NCBI GenBank assembly: GCA_015272325.1 | Contig: JACYLU010000032.1 | Location: 33,764 to 97,763, forward strand | DNA from: Synechococcales cyanobacterium C42_A2020_086 | Lineage (GTDB): Bacteria > Cyanobacteriota > Cyanobacteriia > Elainellales > Elainellaceae | Length of the DNA stretch: 64,000 nucleotides | Direction: 5' to 3' | In this document: positions 26,014 through 33,784 of the stretch, piece by piece | Layout of the letters: each line of letters starts with the position of its first letter | How positions within the stretch are numbered: position 1 is the stretch's first letter | Notes under the pieces: generated by a model | What the model was told of the DNA's origin: nothing | Seen by the model: the letters and a program-made list of their open reading frames with translations, nothing else | The model's database searches: none | Translations under genes and position numbers: made by a program

Positions 26014-26121
26014 GCAGTCTCCTTGAATAGCGGTGGAGCGAGTAGCAGTCCGCTGCCCGTGAGCTTCTGAAAGCCAGCCTTTCACAGGATTTCACCTTCA
26101 TTTAAGCTGACTTACTGCTCG

Positions 26122-26149
26122 TTGACAAACTATCCAAAGGAGATATTTG
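26122..26149 (+). promoter_or_regulatory. Candidate promoter of an orphan transcript
   Basis: A perfect -35 hexamer TTGACA (26122-26127), a 16-bp spacer and a weaker -10 TATTTG (26144-26149) face right into a gene-free stretch that ends in an intrinsic terminator. A second copy of the -10 sequence appears 17 bp later because of the 17-bp duplication. Confidence 0.35.
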
Positions 26150-26166
26150 TTCAAAGGAGATATTTG
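26135..26166. repeat. Tandem duplication, period 17
   Basis: CAAAGGAGATATTTG occurs at 26135-26149 and again at 26152-26166, separated by TT. It lies between the protease gene and the orphan terminator and duplicates the candidate -10 element. Confidence 0.9.
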
Positions 26167-26288
26167 GGCACAGAATTGTCAAATCGCTGACCTACGAGCG
26201 TCATATCGACTCGCTAAGCTGAAGCATAGGTTTCCAAATACATTCCTCATCCCGACAAACCGCCCCGGTGCAACGCACTGGGGTTTTT
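26155..26288 (+). ncRNA. Candidate small RNA ending in an orphan terminator
   Basis: There is no open frame here, yet a rightward transcript of about 130 nt is suggested by a TTGACA promoter-like site at 26122 and a terminator at 26263-26288. The body contains ACCTA ... TAGGT (about 26191-26231) enclosing CGAG ... CTCG, which could form a branched hairpin. An unpaired CATTCCTCATCCC stretch just before the terminator resembles in placement, but not exactly in sequence, the single-stranded ACUCCUCACAC core of the cyanobacterial sRNA Yfr1. This is inference from layout; the start site is a guess. Confidence 0.35.
26263..26288 (+). terminator. Orphan intrinsic terminator, rightward
   Basis: CCCCGGTG, CAACG, CACTGGGG (8-bp stem, one G-U) is followed by TTTTT at 26284-26288. 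The nearest upstream rightward gene ends more than 1.1 kb away, with a leftward gene between, so this terminator most likely serves an unannotated RNA. Confidence 0.8.
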
Positions 26289-26310
26289 AATTCTGGAGTT
26301 TTTTATTTTC

Positions 26311-26330
26311 GGTGACAAGAGGTGACAAGA
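26311..26330. repeat. Perfect 10-bp tandem duplication
   Basis: GGTGACAAGA is present twice head-to-tail just after the orphan terminator. Confidence 0.85.
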
Positions 26331-26468
26331 CGCTTCTGAGGTTCTGCAACCGTCGCTAGCCTAGCCGGCAGATAAGGAACCCATGCTCTAGAGGCTGCGT
26401 CGTGCTAGGTGATCACCCCGAGAGCATGGCTGTATTTCACCGTGATTTCATGCAATGACACTACATTG

Positions 26469-26669
26469 TTATTTGAGATAGTGAGCCCCCCGAAATAGCA
26501 GAGAAATAGGGTGACTGCTACCGAGTTCTGTGGATCGCCGGATCCAATAGCTTGCTCCTCGATAGCAAGCTAAGATAGGAGGCTTCACTGTTTCTGCAGA
26601 TTCTACAGGAGACGACAAATCGACGCTATAAGCTGAGCCACGATAGAGCAGATGATGGATCGGTTTCAT
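26469..26669 (-). CDS. DUF4278-like small protein with three YRG motifs
   Basis: A 66-residue protein built around three copies of a short motif: LLYRGSAY near residue 7, ACYRGASYWIRR near residue 34, and LLFRGAHY at the C-terminus. The L-x-YRG-x-x-Y motif is the hallmark of DUF4278, a family of very small proteins found widely in cyanobacteria and of unknown function. Members usually have two or three copies, with one followed by a basic R/W stretch as here. A GGAG site lies 10 bases before ATG 26669. It is isolated, with gene-poor DNA on both sides. Confidence 0.65.
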   Translation of the reverse strand: MKPIHHLLYRGSAYSVDLSSPVESAETVKPPILACYRGASYWIRRSTELGSSHPISLLFRGAHYLK

Positions 26670-27317
26670 GATTTCAGATCTCCAAAGTTCAATTGGTTTA
26701 GGGAATATAGCGCCACACGAATTCAGACCTTCCTCGGGGAGTTTGCAAGCTGTGCCAGTCTAGATTGCCCCGTCAGCGGCTCATCTGCTGTGTGTTGCGC
26801 TATCCCTACCGTAGGGCAGCTACGTAGTTCTGTCGGTCTGTAAATGTCAGAGAAAGTCAGCTCTTGCCAAGCAGTATCAATTCATGGATTTGGGAATTGT
26901 GTCCTTGGGTGGATGACACTCAGTGCAAAGCCAGTATAAAAAAGTACAAAATATTGTTCTGTTCAGCAATTTCCGGAACAAAGGGTGCTTTTTCGGTAGC
27001 TATAGCATAGTCTAGAAATCAGGCATTTTGTCGGTCATGACTATCAGCGACGCACTACAGCAGATTAAGCAACGCAGGCTAGGATGATGGGTTTTTAGAA
27101 CGAACTTGAGCATCTCTTGCTGATTGGCTGAAACCATTGCGTGGAATCGGCGTCCATTCAGTGTAAGTCCGACACCGTACTGAATTTAGTAACTCAGTCA
27201 ATAGGGGGATGCTGTAGGCGTGCAAAATCAGAAAATCGTTGCTCATATAATGTGGTCACGTCTGATGGATGACTCGACCCAGCTTCAGAGACACTATACA
27301 AAGGAGTAACTTCAAAG
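26670..27317. other. Gene-free spacer upstream of the glycosyltransferase gene
   Basis: About 650 bp. The only open frame of note (rightward, 26652-26843) overlaps the DUF4278 gene and has no supporting features. No terminator or RNA could be placed. The ribosome site of the next gene (AAGGAG) sits at its right end. Confidence 0.55.
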
Positions 27318-28262
27318 GTGACCGCGATACTGAACGATAGACAGACTCGAATGCAGACTGAGGATTGGAATGGTCTTCAACAGATATCCATGGTGACAGC
27401 GAACTTTAACGATGGATTAATGATTGAAGACGTACTGAATGATTGGTTCCAATTTTTAGGAGGCAAGCCAGCAGAAGTCATCGTTGTGGATGGCGGTAGC
27501 GATCAGGCGACGCAAAATGTTTACTGGTCGCTGTTCCAAAAAGGGCTGATTGACAAACTGCAGGTGATTCGGCCTGATCATTCAGACAACAACAAAGATA
27601 CCTGCTATATCCAGGAATATACAGCGGGTTTCTTGGCAAGTAATCCCTATATTCTCTGGTTCAAAATCGATACTCTACCCTATCGCGAAGGGCATGAAAC
27701 TTGGCTCAAGGACGCTCTAGGCTACTTGCAGCGGGAGGATGTATTTGCCGTGAGTGGTGCTCTCAATCGCAGTTGGGACACCTGGCCCGCCTGGGACGGC
27801 TACTATTTCTGTAATGCCTGCACCATTAACTTTGCGCTGATGAAGCGAAGCACGTTTGTGGCGGCTATGCAAGAAATGGCAGGAGAATTCATTCAATCTG
27901 GATTTCAGGGCGAGCATCCCTATGGTCGAATGTTGTTGGAGGCATCTTTTATTGAGTATATGCAGCGCCACAATCAATACACCCTCTGCAAACTCGAAGA
28001 TCCAAGCTGGACCGTCTTCCATACCAATGCCCACGACCAGCACCTCAAACGAACTCGTGCTCAGTTTCATGCTCGCCAGAATTTGGAACCCTACATGAAC
28101 CCTGCCCTTGCTGAGGATGTGACTCAGTTTCTCTACTACGGCTATCCGCCTATCCGAGCTGGATTCTGGCAACAATTAAAGATTCGCTTTGGTCAGACTG
28201 CTCTTGGCGCTTACTGGCGGCAGTTCAAATTGGCGTTGCAGCGTCAGCCGAAGCGCAGCTAA
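27318..28262 (+). CDS. GT-A-fold glycosyltransferase-like protein, atypical
   Basis: A 314-residue soluble protein that looks like a family-2-type (GT-A) nucleotide-sugar transferase. It opens with MVTANFNDGLMIEDVLNDWF and EVIVVDGGSDQATQNVY, the usual nucleotide-binding N-terminus with VxDGGS. It then has a GT-A-like centre, WFKIDTLPYREG, where a DxD would be expected but only one Asp is present, and a region rich in Trp, Tyr and His (WDTWPAWDGYYFCNACTINFALM). It has no membrane helix. The start is GTG 27318 with AAGGAG 11 bases upstream. It has no operon partners and I cannot name the acceptor. Confidence 0.6.
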   Translation: MTAILNDRQTRMQTEDWNGLQQISMVTANFNDGLMIEDVLNDWFQFLGGKPAEVIVVDGGSDQATQNVYWSLFQKGLIDKLQVIRPDHSDNNKDTCYIQEYTAGFLASNPYILWFKIDTLPYREGHETWLKDALGYLQREDVFAVSGALNRSWDTWPAWDGYYFCNACTINFALMKRSTFVAAMQEMAGEFIQSGFQGEHPYGRMLLEASFIEYMQRHNQYTLCKLEDPSWTVFHTNAHDQHLKRTRAQFHARQNLEPYMNPALAEDVTQFLYYGYPPIRAGFWQQLKIRFGQTALGAYWRQFKLALQRQPKRS

Positions 28263-28440
28263 TTCCGATTCTCAAGGAGGCGACAAGAGGCGATGAATCT
28301 AACAGTCAGTGATTACTCGATCAATCTCGATAATTCAAATCAAACAATGCCTTTTGCCAAAAAGCTGACCTAAGGGCTACTAGACTTAAGGGTTACTAAA
28401 TGAATGCCCCTGTCCAAATGAGATGGATAACAAATTAACA

Positions 28441-29715
28441 TCAGTACTCTCGCCCCTTCACCTGAGCTAATTCCTCGCCGAGCAATACACCGTCCTCTGA
28501 ATAATACCCTGACGCTTTCTTGGCTTCAATTTCGACCTGGGCATCAGCTGGGATCAGCTCAGGCGGAATGGGAATGCGATCGACGACTTCAATGCCGGCA
28601 TTGGTAATGGCGTTGTACTTCATGTTGCTCATGGAAACTAAGCGATCGATACGGGTGATGCCGAGCCAGTGCAGTACGTCGGGCATTAGTTCTTGAAATC
28701 GCATATCTTGCACCCCCGCTACGCACTCGGTACGCAGGAAGTAGGCATCTGCCCGGTCGCCTCCTTCTTGTCGCTTGCGGGCGTTATAGACCAAGAACTT
28801 GGTGACTTCACCTAGGGCCCGTCCTTCCTTGCGGCAGTAAACAATAACGCCGGCACCTCCCTCTTGAGCCGTTTGCACACAAACCTCGATGCCATGAACC
28901 AAATACGGACGGCAGGTGCAGATATCTGATCCAAACACATCTGAGCCGTTACATTCGTCATGCACGCGCACAGCCAGCGGTTTGCTAGGATCTGCAATCG
29001 CCTCAATTTCACCAATGATGTAAACGGTGGTGCCCCCGATTGGCGGCAAAAAAACATGCAGATCGGGACGAGTCACCAACTCGGGAAACATATTCCCGGT
29101 TTGCTGAAACAGCACGCGCCGCAGTTCCCATTCTTCGATTTGCAGCCGCTTGGCAATTCCTGGCAGGTACCAGACCGGATCAATGGCGGCTTTCGTCACC
29201 ACGAGACTGCCATCTGCCTTGAGAAGAGAGCCATCTACCTGAAGCCGCCCTTGGGCGATCTCATCCTTGAGTTCAGGGATGTTGATATGGGCTTTTGTAA
29301 TGGCAATGGTGGGTAGAATGTCGTATTCGTCCCCCTGACAGTCAGCAAACACCTCGCCTGCCATAGCGCCAAAGGGATCCAAGGACACAATCTTGTCGGG
29401 ATCACTCCAGCTCGGATAGGGACCAAGCGGCACAACCGGAGCAGTGTTGGTCAGATCGGCTTTGTGGGTGGGATCGAGGACGCCACTCGCCACGGCTAAA
29501 GCTCGGTAAACCCCGTAGGAGCCGGCATGGGTACCAATCACATTGCGATGCTTCAGACTGCGCAGTGAACCAATCACCGGACCTCGCTGCCGTGGATCGG
29601 CTGCTCCCCACTGAATCGGGACTACCTTGGTGCTGCCTCGGGTTTGGTGCGAAGTCAAAATAATATGCTTGGGCTTGGCAGATTTGAGATTAGCGTTGGC
29701 GGCGTCGTCAGTCAT
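28441..29715 (-). CDS. GTP cyclohydrolase II-like protein, URC1 type
   Basis: A 424-residue protein of the GTP cyclohydrolase II superfamily. The zinc site is intact (CNGSDVFGSDICTC, giving C-x10-C-x-C), as is the substrate region VIVYCRKEGRALGEVTKF. The N-terminal half, including KHRNVIGTHAGSYGVYRALAVASG and SWSDPDKIVSLDPFGAMAGE, is that of the URC1 family and not of riboflavin RibA. URC1 belongs to the uracil-degradation pathway first described in the yeast Saccharomyces kluyveri. The next genes, divergent, are uracil phosphoribosyltransferase and DUF1688/URC4, the other bacterial hallmarks of that pathway. The pathway role is by homology; the reaction of URC1 is not fully settled. The start ATG 29715 is preferred over an upstream GTG. 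Confidence 0.85.
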   Translation of the reverse strand: MTDDAANANLKSAKPKHIILTSHQTRGSTKVVPIQWGAADPRQRGPVIGSLRSLKHRNVIGTHAGSYGVYRALAVASGVLDPTHKADLTNTAPVVPLGPYPSWSDPDKIVSLDPFGAMAGEVFADCQGDEYDILPTIAITKAHINIPELKDEIAQGRLQVDGSLLKADGSLVVTKAAIDPVWYLPGIAKRLQIEEWELRRVLFQQTGNMFPELVTRPDLHVFLPPIGGTTVYIIGEIEAIADPSKPLAVRVHDECNGSDVFGSDICTCRPYLVHGIEVCVQTAQEGGAGVIVYCRKEGRALGEVTKFLVYNARKRQEGGDRADAYFLRTECVAGVQDMRFQELMPDVLHWLGITRIDRLVSMSNMKYNAITNAGIEVVDRIPIPPELIPADAQVEIEAKKASGYYSEDGVLLGEELAQVKGREY

Positions 29716-29844
29716 AACCAGAAATAACACCCTAGTCAGCGATGGTACTGTATTTTATACCTGTCTTCCTTGCCTTGCATTTGTGACAACGGTGACGGAG
29801 GTCAGGCGAACTACAGGACAGAACCCACTGAGTTGATTTGGCTC

Positions 29845-29880
29845 AAGAGGCTTATCTTGTCAAAGAGGCTTATCTTGCCA
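29845..29880. repeat. 18-bp tandem duplication near the upp start
   Basis: AAGAGGCTTATCTTGTCA is followed by AAGAGGCTTATCTTGCCA (17 of 18 identical). It lies between an in-frame TTG (29838) and the ATG (29964) of the uracil phosphoribosyltransferase gene. If the TTG were used, the repeat would encode two copies of EAYL in the N-terminus. Confidence 0.85.
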
Positions 29881-29963
29881 AAGATACAGTGTCCAGCGTA
29901 GAGTTGCACTGGAGACCCAGCCCGCTTCAAACTAACTTCATTCCTTTATTCAATCGAAAATCG

Positions 29964-30611
29964 ATGCCCGCTGAAGGAGCCACAGACGTCATTGTTATCG
30001 ATCACCCGCTGGTGCAGCACAAGCTGACGCTGATGCGCCAAGCTGAAACCCACACTCAAGATTTTCGCAGACTGCTGAAAGAGATTGCGATGTTGCTCGC
30101 CTACGAAGTAACCCGCGATTTGCCGCTGAAGCATGAGCCGATCCGCACGCCGCTCGCCGAAATGAAAGCGCCGATGTTGGCTGCCGACAAAAAGATGGTG
30201 ATTGTCTCGATTCTGCGTGCTGGTCAAGGGCTGCTCGATGGCATGCTTGAACTGATTCCGACAGCAAAGGTGGGGCATATCGGCTTGTATCGCGAACCGA
30301 CAACCCTGACCGCCGTTGAGTACTATCTGAAGCTACCGCAGGACATCGAGCAACGCGACATGATTGTTGTGGACCCAATGCTCGCAACCGGCAATTCCGC
30401 TGTGGCAGCCGTCGATCGGTTGAAGGAAGCCAGTCCTGCGTCGATTAAGTTTGTTTGCCTATTGGCTGCCCCCGAAGGCATCCAGCATTTCCATGGGCAA
30501 CACCCTGACGTGCCCATCTACACCGCTTCCATTGACGAGTATCTAGACGACCACGGCTATATTGTGCCTGGACTAGGCGATGCTGGCGACCGGCTGTACG
30601 GCACGCGGTAG
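29964..30611 (+). CDS. upp: Uracil phosphoribosyltransferase
   Basis: A 215-residue cytoplasmic enzyme that converts uracil and PRPP to UMP. Family features are [17 protein letters not shown] at the start, the loop [19 protein letters not shown], the PRPP-binding site [17 protein letters not shown], and the C-terminal uracil-specificity segment [20 protein letters not shown]. The length fits the family when translation starts at ATG 29964. An upstream in-frame TTG (29838) would add 42 residues made partly of an 18-bp duplication and is unlikely. It is followed by the URC4-type gene 14 bp downstream. In URC clusters this enzyme feeds uracil into the degradation pathway as UMP, besides its normal salvage role. 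Confidence 0.93.
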   Translation: MPAEGATDVIVIDHPLVQHKLTLMRQAETHTQDFRRLLKEIAMLLAYEVTRDLPLKHEPIRTPLAEMKAPMLAADKKMVIVSILRAGQGLLDGMLELIPTAKVGHIGLYREPTTLTAVEYYLKLPQDIEQRDMIVVDPMLATGNSAVAAVDRLKEASPASIKFVCLLAAPEGIQHFHGQHPDVPIYTASIDEYLDDHGYIVPGLGDAGDRLYGTR

Positions 30612-30625
30612 ACGAGGGCAAGGAC

Positions 30626-31906
30626 ATGAATCGGGATATCCACGCACTCCCCGTATCCTGGGAGCAGGCGCTTTCTCCCGCCGAGCAGCAGGCAGTTTGC
30701 TATCTGCGCTCAACGCCAGCGATTCGTGAGCGTTGCGGTCAGCTTTTTGCCTTGGCTCTCCAGGATGAGTTGCCGCACTTTTGCTGTAATTTAGCTCAGC
30801 TCGATGCTGCCGCGGAGTATGTGCTGCAGGTAATGCGCCGGTCCTATCCTGATTTGCAGATCCCGTTTCATAGCCGCTGGCGGCATTTTCAGGTAGGCGG
30901 TATCGATCGCTTGGCTCAATTGCGGCAGCAGTTGGCTGATCAGAGTCTGCTTGAACAGGTACGAGCACAGTTTGATTTGGCAGTGACGAGCGTGCTGCTA
31001 GATGCTGGAGCGGGAACCGTCTGGCAATATGTCGAGCCGGGCACTCAGCAGGTGTTTCGCCGCTCTGAAGGGCTGGCGGTGGCGAGTGTTCGGTTTTTTC
31101 AGCAGGGGGGGTTCTCTAGCGATCCGAGTCGGCCACTGCAAGCCGATGCGGCAGGGCTGCAAGCGCTGTCTCTTGCAAGGCTTAGTGAAGGCTTTCAGGT
31201 CAGCCGCGAAAATCCGCTAGTGGGGATGGAGGGCCGCCTCAGCCTCATGCAGCGACTTGGGCAGGCGTTGCAGGCTGCACCCCATCTGTTTGGCAAAACT
31301 AATCCGCGTCCTGGTTTTCTAGTGGATTATTTGCTACAGCAGGCGGAGGATCATCAACTCTCGGCTGCAACCGTTTTGCAGGCAGTCCTAACGGGGTTCA
31401 GCTCGATCTGGCCGGGTCGGGAAACGATTGCCGGAGTCAACCTAGGAGATGTCTGGCGGCATCCGTCTCTCCCTGACCAAGGGATAGGAACGCAGCTCGT
31501 GCCCTTCCACAAACTGTCGCAATGGCTCACCTATTCGCTGCTGGAGCCGCTGCAAACCCTAGGACTGCACATGACCGGACTTGATGACCTCACCGGGCTG
31601 GCCGAATACCGCAACGGTGGCTTGTTTTTGGATCTGGGAGTCATTCAGCCTAAACAAGCATCGGTGTTGAGCGAGCCGCATTCTCCTGGTTCAACTGCGA
31701 TTGTGGAATGGCGCGCCCTGACCGTGGTGCTGCTTGATCAACTCGCGGATAGACTGCGACAAATGCTAAACCGTGATGCAGCCTCACTGCCGCTCGTTGC
31801 CGTTCTGGAAGGGGGGACCTGGGCCGCCGGACGCCAAATTGCCGCCGAACGTCGCCCCAACGGGGAACCCCCCCTCACTCTCCTGAGTGATGGTACAGTA
31901 TTTTGA
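30626..31906 (+). CDS. URC4/DUF1688 family protein
   Basis: A 426-residue protein of the DUF1688 family, known as URC4 in yeast and genetically required for uracil degradation by the URC pathway. Recognisable segments are YLRSTPAIRERCGQLFALAL near the N-terminus, YPDLQIPFHSRWRHFQVGGIDR, VSVRFF/QGGFSSDPSRPLQAD, RPGFLVDYL, DVWRHPSL, LVPFHKLSQWLTYSLLEPL, and the C-terminal GGPP-like RRPNGEPPLTLLSDGTVF. It is translated 14 bp after upp from ATG 30626 with an AAGGAC site. No catalytic motif is known for the family. The three-gene set (GCHII-like, upp, DUF1688) strongly supports the pathway call. Confidence 0.85.
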   Translation: MNRDIHALPVSWEQALSPAEQQAVCYLRSTPAIRERCGQLFALALQDELPHFCCNLAQLDAAAEYVLQVMRRSYPDLQIPFHSRWRHFQVGGIDRLAQLRQQLADQSLLEQVRAQFDLAVTSVLLDAGAGTVWQYVEPGTQQVFRRSEGLAVASVRFFQQGGFSSDPSRPLQADAAGLQALSLARLSEGFQVSRENPLVGMEGRLSLMQRLGQALQAAPHLFGKTNPRPGFLVDYLLQQAEDHQLSAATVLQAVLTGFSSIWPGRETIAGVNLGDVWRHPSLPDQGIGTQLVPFHKLSQWLTYSLLEPLQTLGLHMTGLDDLTGLAEYRNGGLFLDLGVIQPKQASVLSEPHSPGSTAIVEWRALTVVLLDQLADRLRQMLNRDAASLPLVAVLEGGTWAAGRQIAAERRPNGEPPLTLLSDGTVF

Positions 31907-31920
31907 AGAGCCAGTGAACC

Positions 31921-33663
31921 TTACCGCAGCGAATAGCGATCAATGAAGTCCATGAGTGCCTTGTATTTAGGAGATGTGTCTTGATCGACATGCTCCAACA
32001 CCCCCCAACTTCCCCATTTGCTGGGTCGTCCAATGTCTGAGAAGTTCATAAACAGGGTGCCCTGAATCTGTTTCCAGTTTTCGAGCAGTTGGCTGTAGAC
32101 CTCATACATCTCGGGGCGACGGTTCACCGCAATGAAAAAGTCGGTTAGCTTTTCGCTGTCTGGGCTGACCAAGTGCTGCCCACCTTCGTAGACCATCAGC
32201 TGTAGACCGCGTTCGTCTGCCACCTGCTTGTGATACTGAAACATATCAGCTAAACCGGGAATTGTATCGCTGTAACCATTGGCCGGCAACAGATTGCCCT
32301 GGTGAAACTGAGTAAAGGCTTTCTCAAAGGCGCTCTCGGGTTGATCCAGCCACGCTTCCACGGCACCCTTGTTTTCGGACTGTGCCATGTTGCCGGAGAC
32401 ATAACCCGTGATGGCATAGGCTTTGATGCCATGCCGATAGCAGGCTTGATTACCTTCCGCAACCCAGTCAGGACAGTCAAAAATGCTGTTTTCTAACCCG
32501 CGCCATACGGTTTGGGTGGCCATGATCGGCACCAAACGATCGGTTTGACCCGCAAACACCTGATTCCAGATGTCCGACATCTGCGCGGCTCGCATCCCAT
32601 ACCACTGTACAAAAGCATCGCCTTTGTCTTCTCCCCAACGGGCCTTGCCTTGCTGTAGAGCATAGTGTGCCTGTTGAAATTGCCAGTTCCAAACCTCGTT
32701 AGATAGCTCCACGTACACCTTGAGATTTGGATCGAGGCGGTCTTTGACCATTTGGGCAAAGTTGGTCATATAGTCATCGGTGGCAGCGTGGGGCATGGTG
32801 AACCAGACGTTCGTTTGCAGCCGGTTGGCTAGCTCAATCATGATTTCCAGGGGCACACCTTTACCCATGGCGTAGGTTGCATCTTCCACCTTCGGCCGGT
32901 TTGCCCATTCGCTTTGAGTGGAATTGTTGGTTTCCATCCAATCCATAAAGCGAAAGGTGCTAAATTTCCGAATTCGTTCTAAAAATTGAGGATTAAAAAT
33001 CTCAGTCTCGTAAGTATTTTCATACTCAATCGGAACAACATGAATGTTGCGCAGATAATTGCCGGTTTTGTTGGGATCGGTAGCTGTGATCACCACAAAA
33101 ATGCCTTGATTAGAAGGCGTGACATTGATAATATCGCGTCCTGGTCGAGACGCAGCTTCGTCTTTGACTGCATCTCCTTGATATTCCAGGGTGCCTTCTC
33201 CTTCGTATAACACTACATATTGACCACCCGGATAGCGTTCCAGATCGCGAAACATCAGGGTGGCTACGCGGGTGTATTCCGGCGGATCCTCAGGGGCCGG
33301 CAACGACTTGACCCAGCCATGCTCGTCTAGGTCGAGTTTTTCCGGTTCATCGGTAGCCCAACTGCCGCTACAGCCCTCCTCTTCCGGCAGGCACTGGGTA
33401 ATCCAGCGGCGCGACATTTTGAAGCCATCTATAAATGGAATCTGGGTTGACCAGTCGGCAATACCCGCTAAATTCGTTCCTAGCGATAATTCCTCCTGGA
33501 CAGCAGACTGCGGATTAGCCGCTACCGCACTGGGCAGTGATTGATCAGAACCCGAGGGGCGTGCGCAAGCCAACACAGTGCACAGAACGAGGCTAAAGAG
33601 CGCGATTAGAGTGGTAGGTTGAGACCATTGCCGACGCCTGAACTGCAAGGGACGAAATTGCAT
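31921..33663 (-). CDS. Secreted glycoside-hydrolase-like lipoprotein
   Basis: A 580-residue exported protein. A basic N-terminus and hydrophobic segment end in the lipobox VLACARPSG, placing the lipidated Cys at about residue 33. The rest resembles a TIM-barrel glycoside hydrolase of clan A (GH5-like). It has the motif KVYVELSNEVWNWQF, whose NE is the likely acid/base Glu, and the late LMVYEGGQHLV, whose Glu would be the nucleophile. The last gene of the rhamnose/polysaccharide operon, it follows rfbB after 121 bp on the same strand, so a role in trimming an extracellular polysaccharide is plausible. GGAGGAAC is its ribosome site. The exact family is uncertain. Confidence 0.72.
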   Translation of the reverse strand: MQFRPLQFRRRQWSQPTTLIALFSLVLCTVLACARPSGSDQSLPSAVAANPQSAVQEELSLGTNLAGIADWSTQIPFIDGFKMSRRWITQCLPEEEGCSGSWATDEPEKLDLDEHGWVKSLPAPEDPPEYTRVATLMFRDLERYPGGQYVVLYEGEGTLEYQGDAVKDEAASRPGRDIINVTPSNQGIFVVITATDPNKTGNYLRNIHVVPIEYENTYETEIFNPQFLERIRKFSTFRFMDWMETNNSTQSEWANRPKVEDATYAMGKGVPLEIMIELANRLQTNVWFTMPHAATDDYMTNFAQMVKDRLDPNLKVYVELSNEVWNWQFQQAHYALQQGKARWGEDKGDAFVQWYGMRAAQMSDIWNQVFAGQTDRLVPIMATQTVWRGLENSIFDCPDWVAEGNQACYRHGIKAYAITGYVSGNMAQSENKGAVEAWLDQPESAFEKAFTQFHQGNLLPANGYSDTIPGLADMFQYHKQVADERGLQLMVYEGGQHLVSPDSEKLTDFFIAVNRRPEMYEVYSQLLENWKQIQGTLFMNFSDIGRPSKWGSWGVLEHVDQDTSPKYKALMDFIDRYSLR

Positions 33664-33784
33664 GGGTTCCTCCTCTTGTGGTATACGGGATTCGTGTATA
33701 CGGAATGGGTCTGCTTGCTAATGCGTTAGACCCCTGTCGGAGACCAATTGTTGCTGTCCTGTCGGCAGCGATATACCGCCGGCG

